From: Candidatus Poribacteria bacterium
Lineage (GTDB): Bacteria; Abyssobacteria; SURF-5
Reading direction: 5' to 3'
DNA length: 27,249 nucleotides
Assembly (NCBI GenBank): GCA_016215705.1
Contig: JACRIR010000096.1
Coordinates: 1 to 27,249, forward strand
The position numbers and the translations under genes were made by a program. Numbering within the stretch: the first letter of the stretch is position 1; every line of letters starts with the position of its first letter. Below are positions 26,248-27,249 of this stretch, piece after piece. The notes under the pieces were generated by a model. That model did not search any database. It saw only the letters and a program-made list of their open reading frames with translations, and was not told the origin of the DNA.

Positions 26248-26282
26248 TGAATCCGCAGATTTCGCGGATTCCCGCTGATTAG
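26248..26282. repeat. Dispersed repeat upstream of the SRP RNA
   Basis: TTGAATCCGCAGATTTCGCG, then GATTCCCGCTGATTA, is related to the copy at about 20955-20995. It contains a dyad (AATCCGC..GCGGATT). It overlaps the likely promoter region of the SRP RNA. Confidence 0.5.
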
Positions 26283-26304
26283 GATTTCAATAAGAGCTTG
26301 TCTA
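26276..26304 (-). promoter_or_regulatory. Weak candidate promoter for SRP RNA-dnaX
   Basis: On the minus strand TAGACA (26304-26299) and TAATCA (26281-26276) are 17 bp apart, about 40 bp before the mature SRP RNA end. Both hexamers are imperfect, and the -10 falls inside a dispersed repeat. Confidence 0.25.
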
Positions 26305-26333
26305 TCTGAGCGATGAACTCTTCTGGTCATCTG

Positions 26334-26663
26334 TCAAACGGCGATTCCCTCCCTCAGCACATTCTTCACTAATGGCGAGTGCCCTTCAGCGGTGTTCTCC
26401 AGTTCTTCCCTTGTGAAAACCACCGTTGTCACGACGACTCCCTCGTCAAATCCAGCTTCCCACGCGCAATGGCTGATATACTCACGAATCTCCGGAGTGC
26501 GCTGCTCCACCTCCACAAAAAGGTCCAGGTCGGACTCGGGCCCTGCGTTGCCTTTGGCGCGCGAACCAAACGCAAGAATCCTCCGAACCGGAACCCTCCG
26601 CTCCACCAATCTCTTGAAGGTTTCCGCTATCCTCAAGTCTCTTTCAAACACAGGGCTCCTCAC
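26334..26663 (-). CDS. MNT-type nucleotidyltransferase-domain protein, no HEPN partner seen
   Basis: The 109-residue protein has the minimal nucleotidyltransferase signature: RILAFGSRAKGNAGPESDLD (GSR at 33-35, acidic pair D45 and D47) followed by LFVEVE. Related proteins are antitoxins of HEPN-MNT pairs that AMPylate the toxin, but no HEPN gene is visible on either side. The first GTG (26663) overlaps the stop of a 25-codon frame (GTGA); a second GTG at 26651 has GAGGAG 4 bp upstream and would give 105 residues. Either start is possible. It may be an orphan antitoxin or an independent enzyme. Confidence 0.8.
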   Translation of the reverse strand: MRSPVFERDLRIAETFKRLVERRVPVRRILAFGSRAKGNAGPESDLDLFVEVEQRTPEIREYISHCAWEAGFDEGVVVTTVVFTREELENTAEGHSPLVKNVLREGIAV

Positions 26664-26737
26664 CGCTTACATGAGCGCAAAGGACTGCGGCAACCTGTAG
26701 ATTTCGATTCGTGCCATTCGTCACGAATTCGCGCCAT
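26660..26737 (-). CDS. Possible 25-residue leader peptide before the MNT gene
   Basis: An ATG at 26737, with purine-rich AAAGGAATCGGAAAAG just upstream, opens a 25-codon frame (MARIRDEWHESKS...) whose TGA overlaps the first GTG of the MNT gene. It may be a leader for coupled translation or the worn start of a lost partner gene. It resembles no family I know. Confidence 0.3.
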   Translation of the reverse strand: MARIRDEWHESKSTGCRSPLRSCKR

Positions 26738-26764
26738 AGCTTTTCCGATTCCTTTGTAATTCTT

Positions 26765-26860
26765 TGGCGGAGAGGGAGGGATTTGAACCCCCGAGGCGGG
26801 TTTTAGCCCACCTAGCCGATTTCGAGTCGGCCGCTTTCAACCGAGCTCAGCCACCTCTCC
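26765..26860 (-). tRNA. tRNA-Ser (anticodon CGA)
   Basis: The 96-nt sequence has acceptor arm GGAGAGG/CCTCTCC, D-arm TGGCTGAG, anticodon stem GCCGA/TCGGC with loop CTCGAAA (anticodon CGA at 26824-26822), a long class II variable arm (GTGGGCTAAAACCCGCC), T-arm GGGGGTTCAAATCCCTC, discriminator G and an encoded CCA. It reads UCG serine codons. Confidence 0.97.
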
Positions 26861-26866
26861 GTACGA

Positions 26867-26925
26867 GGGGAATCCCGGCATTCCCCAAGCTCGACACATT
26901 ATAGCATCTTTTCCAAAAGTTTCAA
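26867..26925 (-). promoter_or_regulatory. Promoter and leader of tRNA-Ser
   Basis: On the minus strand TTGAAA (26925-26920) and a perfect TATAAT (26903-26898) are 16 bp apart, predicting a start near 26891. The short leader contains a stem GGGGAAT/ATTCCCC (26886-26867) directly before the tRNA, probably removed during processing. Confidence 0.75.
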
Positions 26926-27109
26926 CCTGAGAATGAGACGAGAGGCGAAAGGGAACTCACAAGAGGGGGAACCCCGATTTTCCGGGTCGCCTTGAGAGGC
27001 GCGGTGAATCGCGCCCAATCTGCTCTTTGGCTGCGGCTGTTCGTTCTTTGGGCTTCGGGCCGGTGATCTTTCTTTCGCTTCGGGTCGGTGACCCTTTTCG
27101 GTTCAGTCG
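26926..27109. other. Spacer between ccsA and tRNA-Ser
   Basis: The sequence contains GAGGCGAAAGG as in the 14343 spacer, a GGCGCGGTGAATCGCGCCC fragment (about 26999-27017) of the GAATC-centred palindrome type, and two similar runs CTTCGGG(C/T)CGGTGA (about 27055 and 27079). No gene is visible. Confidence 0.4.
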
Positions 27110-27249
27110 TTATGCGTATGAGTGCAGCCCGCTGAGCAGGAAATTAACACCGAAATAGGTGAATACCACAGCAAGGAAGCCGAGGATCGAGCAGACCGCG
27201 TTAAAGAAATTGATGTCCTTTATGCCGAATCTGCCGGAGACGTACTTGA
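27110..27249 (-). CDS. ccsA: C-terminal end of CcsA/ResC-type cytochrome c biogenesis protein (partial)
   Basis: The last 45 codons, entering from beyond the window edge, read FNAVCSILGFLAVVFTYFGV, then NFLLSGLHSYA and TAA at 27110-27112. The ending TYFGVNFLLSGLHSYA is characteristic of CcsA/CcsB-type proteins of cytochrome c maturation System II, which deliver heme and attach it to CxxCH motifs. This fits the 13 heme motifs encoded elsewhere in the window. Only the final membrane helix is visible; the start lies outside. Confidence 0.85.
   Translation of the reverse strand, partial: KYVSGRFGIKDINFFNAVCSILGFLAVVFTYFGVNFLLSGLHSYA

Noticed and set aside
26240-26760. HEPN-MNT toxin-antitoxin module
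   Set aside because: Only the MNT half is present. Neither flank encodes a HEPN protein.

Overview
The window looks like chromosomal DNA of a Gram-negative, anaerobically respiring bacterium. It carries multiheme c-type cytochromes, a Tat-exported molybdopterin-family protein, an NrfD-type quinone-interacting membrane subunit, the end of a System II cytochrome c maturation gene (CcsA type), a sigma-54 response regulator and an RHS protein. The set resembles Desulfobacterota or an uncultivated candidate phylum, but the sequence alone does not fix the lineage. Spacers are full of dispersed palindromic repeats.

Layout. Positions 1-222 hold two imperfect direct repeats. Positions 223-4061 (minus) hold an RHS-repeat protein lacking a normal N-terminus; its stop overlaps the start of a secreted beta-propeller-like protein. 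Positions 4227-5249 (minus) encode a membrane-anchored GH18-like protein with a changed catalytic motif. Positions 5250-6298 are a gene-poor spacer with an inverted-repeat element, a palindrome, a sigma-70-like promoter and a candidate -24/-12 promoter.

Positions 6299-11601 (plus) are one tight operon for a Qrc-like menaquinone:cytochrome reductase: pentaheme cytochrome, Tat-exported molybdopterin-family subunit, four-cluster ferredoxin-like subunit, NrfD-family membrane subunit and a 69-residue one-helix protein. An octaheme cytochrome built from two tetraheme halves follows, bracketed by two copies of a ~165 bp repeat. After a repeat-rich spacer come cysE (plus), a VOC-family protein (minus) and a two-component system (minus) whose kinase has a periplasmic amino-acid-binding-type sensor and whose regulator is sigma-54 dependent.

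Positions 19309-26234 (minus) are a housekeeping block, in transcription order: long-type SRP RNA, dnaX, ybaB, fmt, rsmB, a PASTA protein and rpe, with overlapping stop/start codons at fmt-rsmB and PASTA-rpe. Upstream of it lie an orphan MNT-type nucleotidyltransferase, tRNA-Ser(CGA) with a clear promoter, and the C-terminal end of ccsA running off the window.

How the parts fit: the Qrc-like complex, the octaheme cytochrome and the CcsA maturation protein form a plausible periplasm-to-menaquinone electron-transfer theme. A candidate sigma-54 promoter upstream of the Qrc operon and a sigma-54 regulator in the same window suggest, without proving, regulatory coupling. The least explained items are the RHS tip/beta-propeller pair, the small fifth Qrc-like subunit, the Qrc large subunit without a visible molybdenum ligand, the repeat-flanked octaheme gene and the set of dispersed palindromes.
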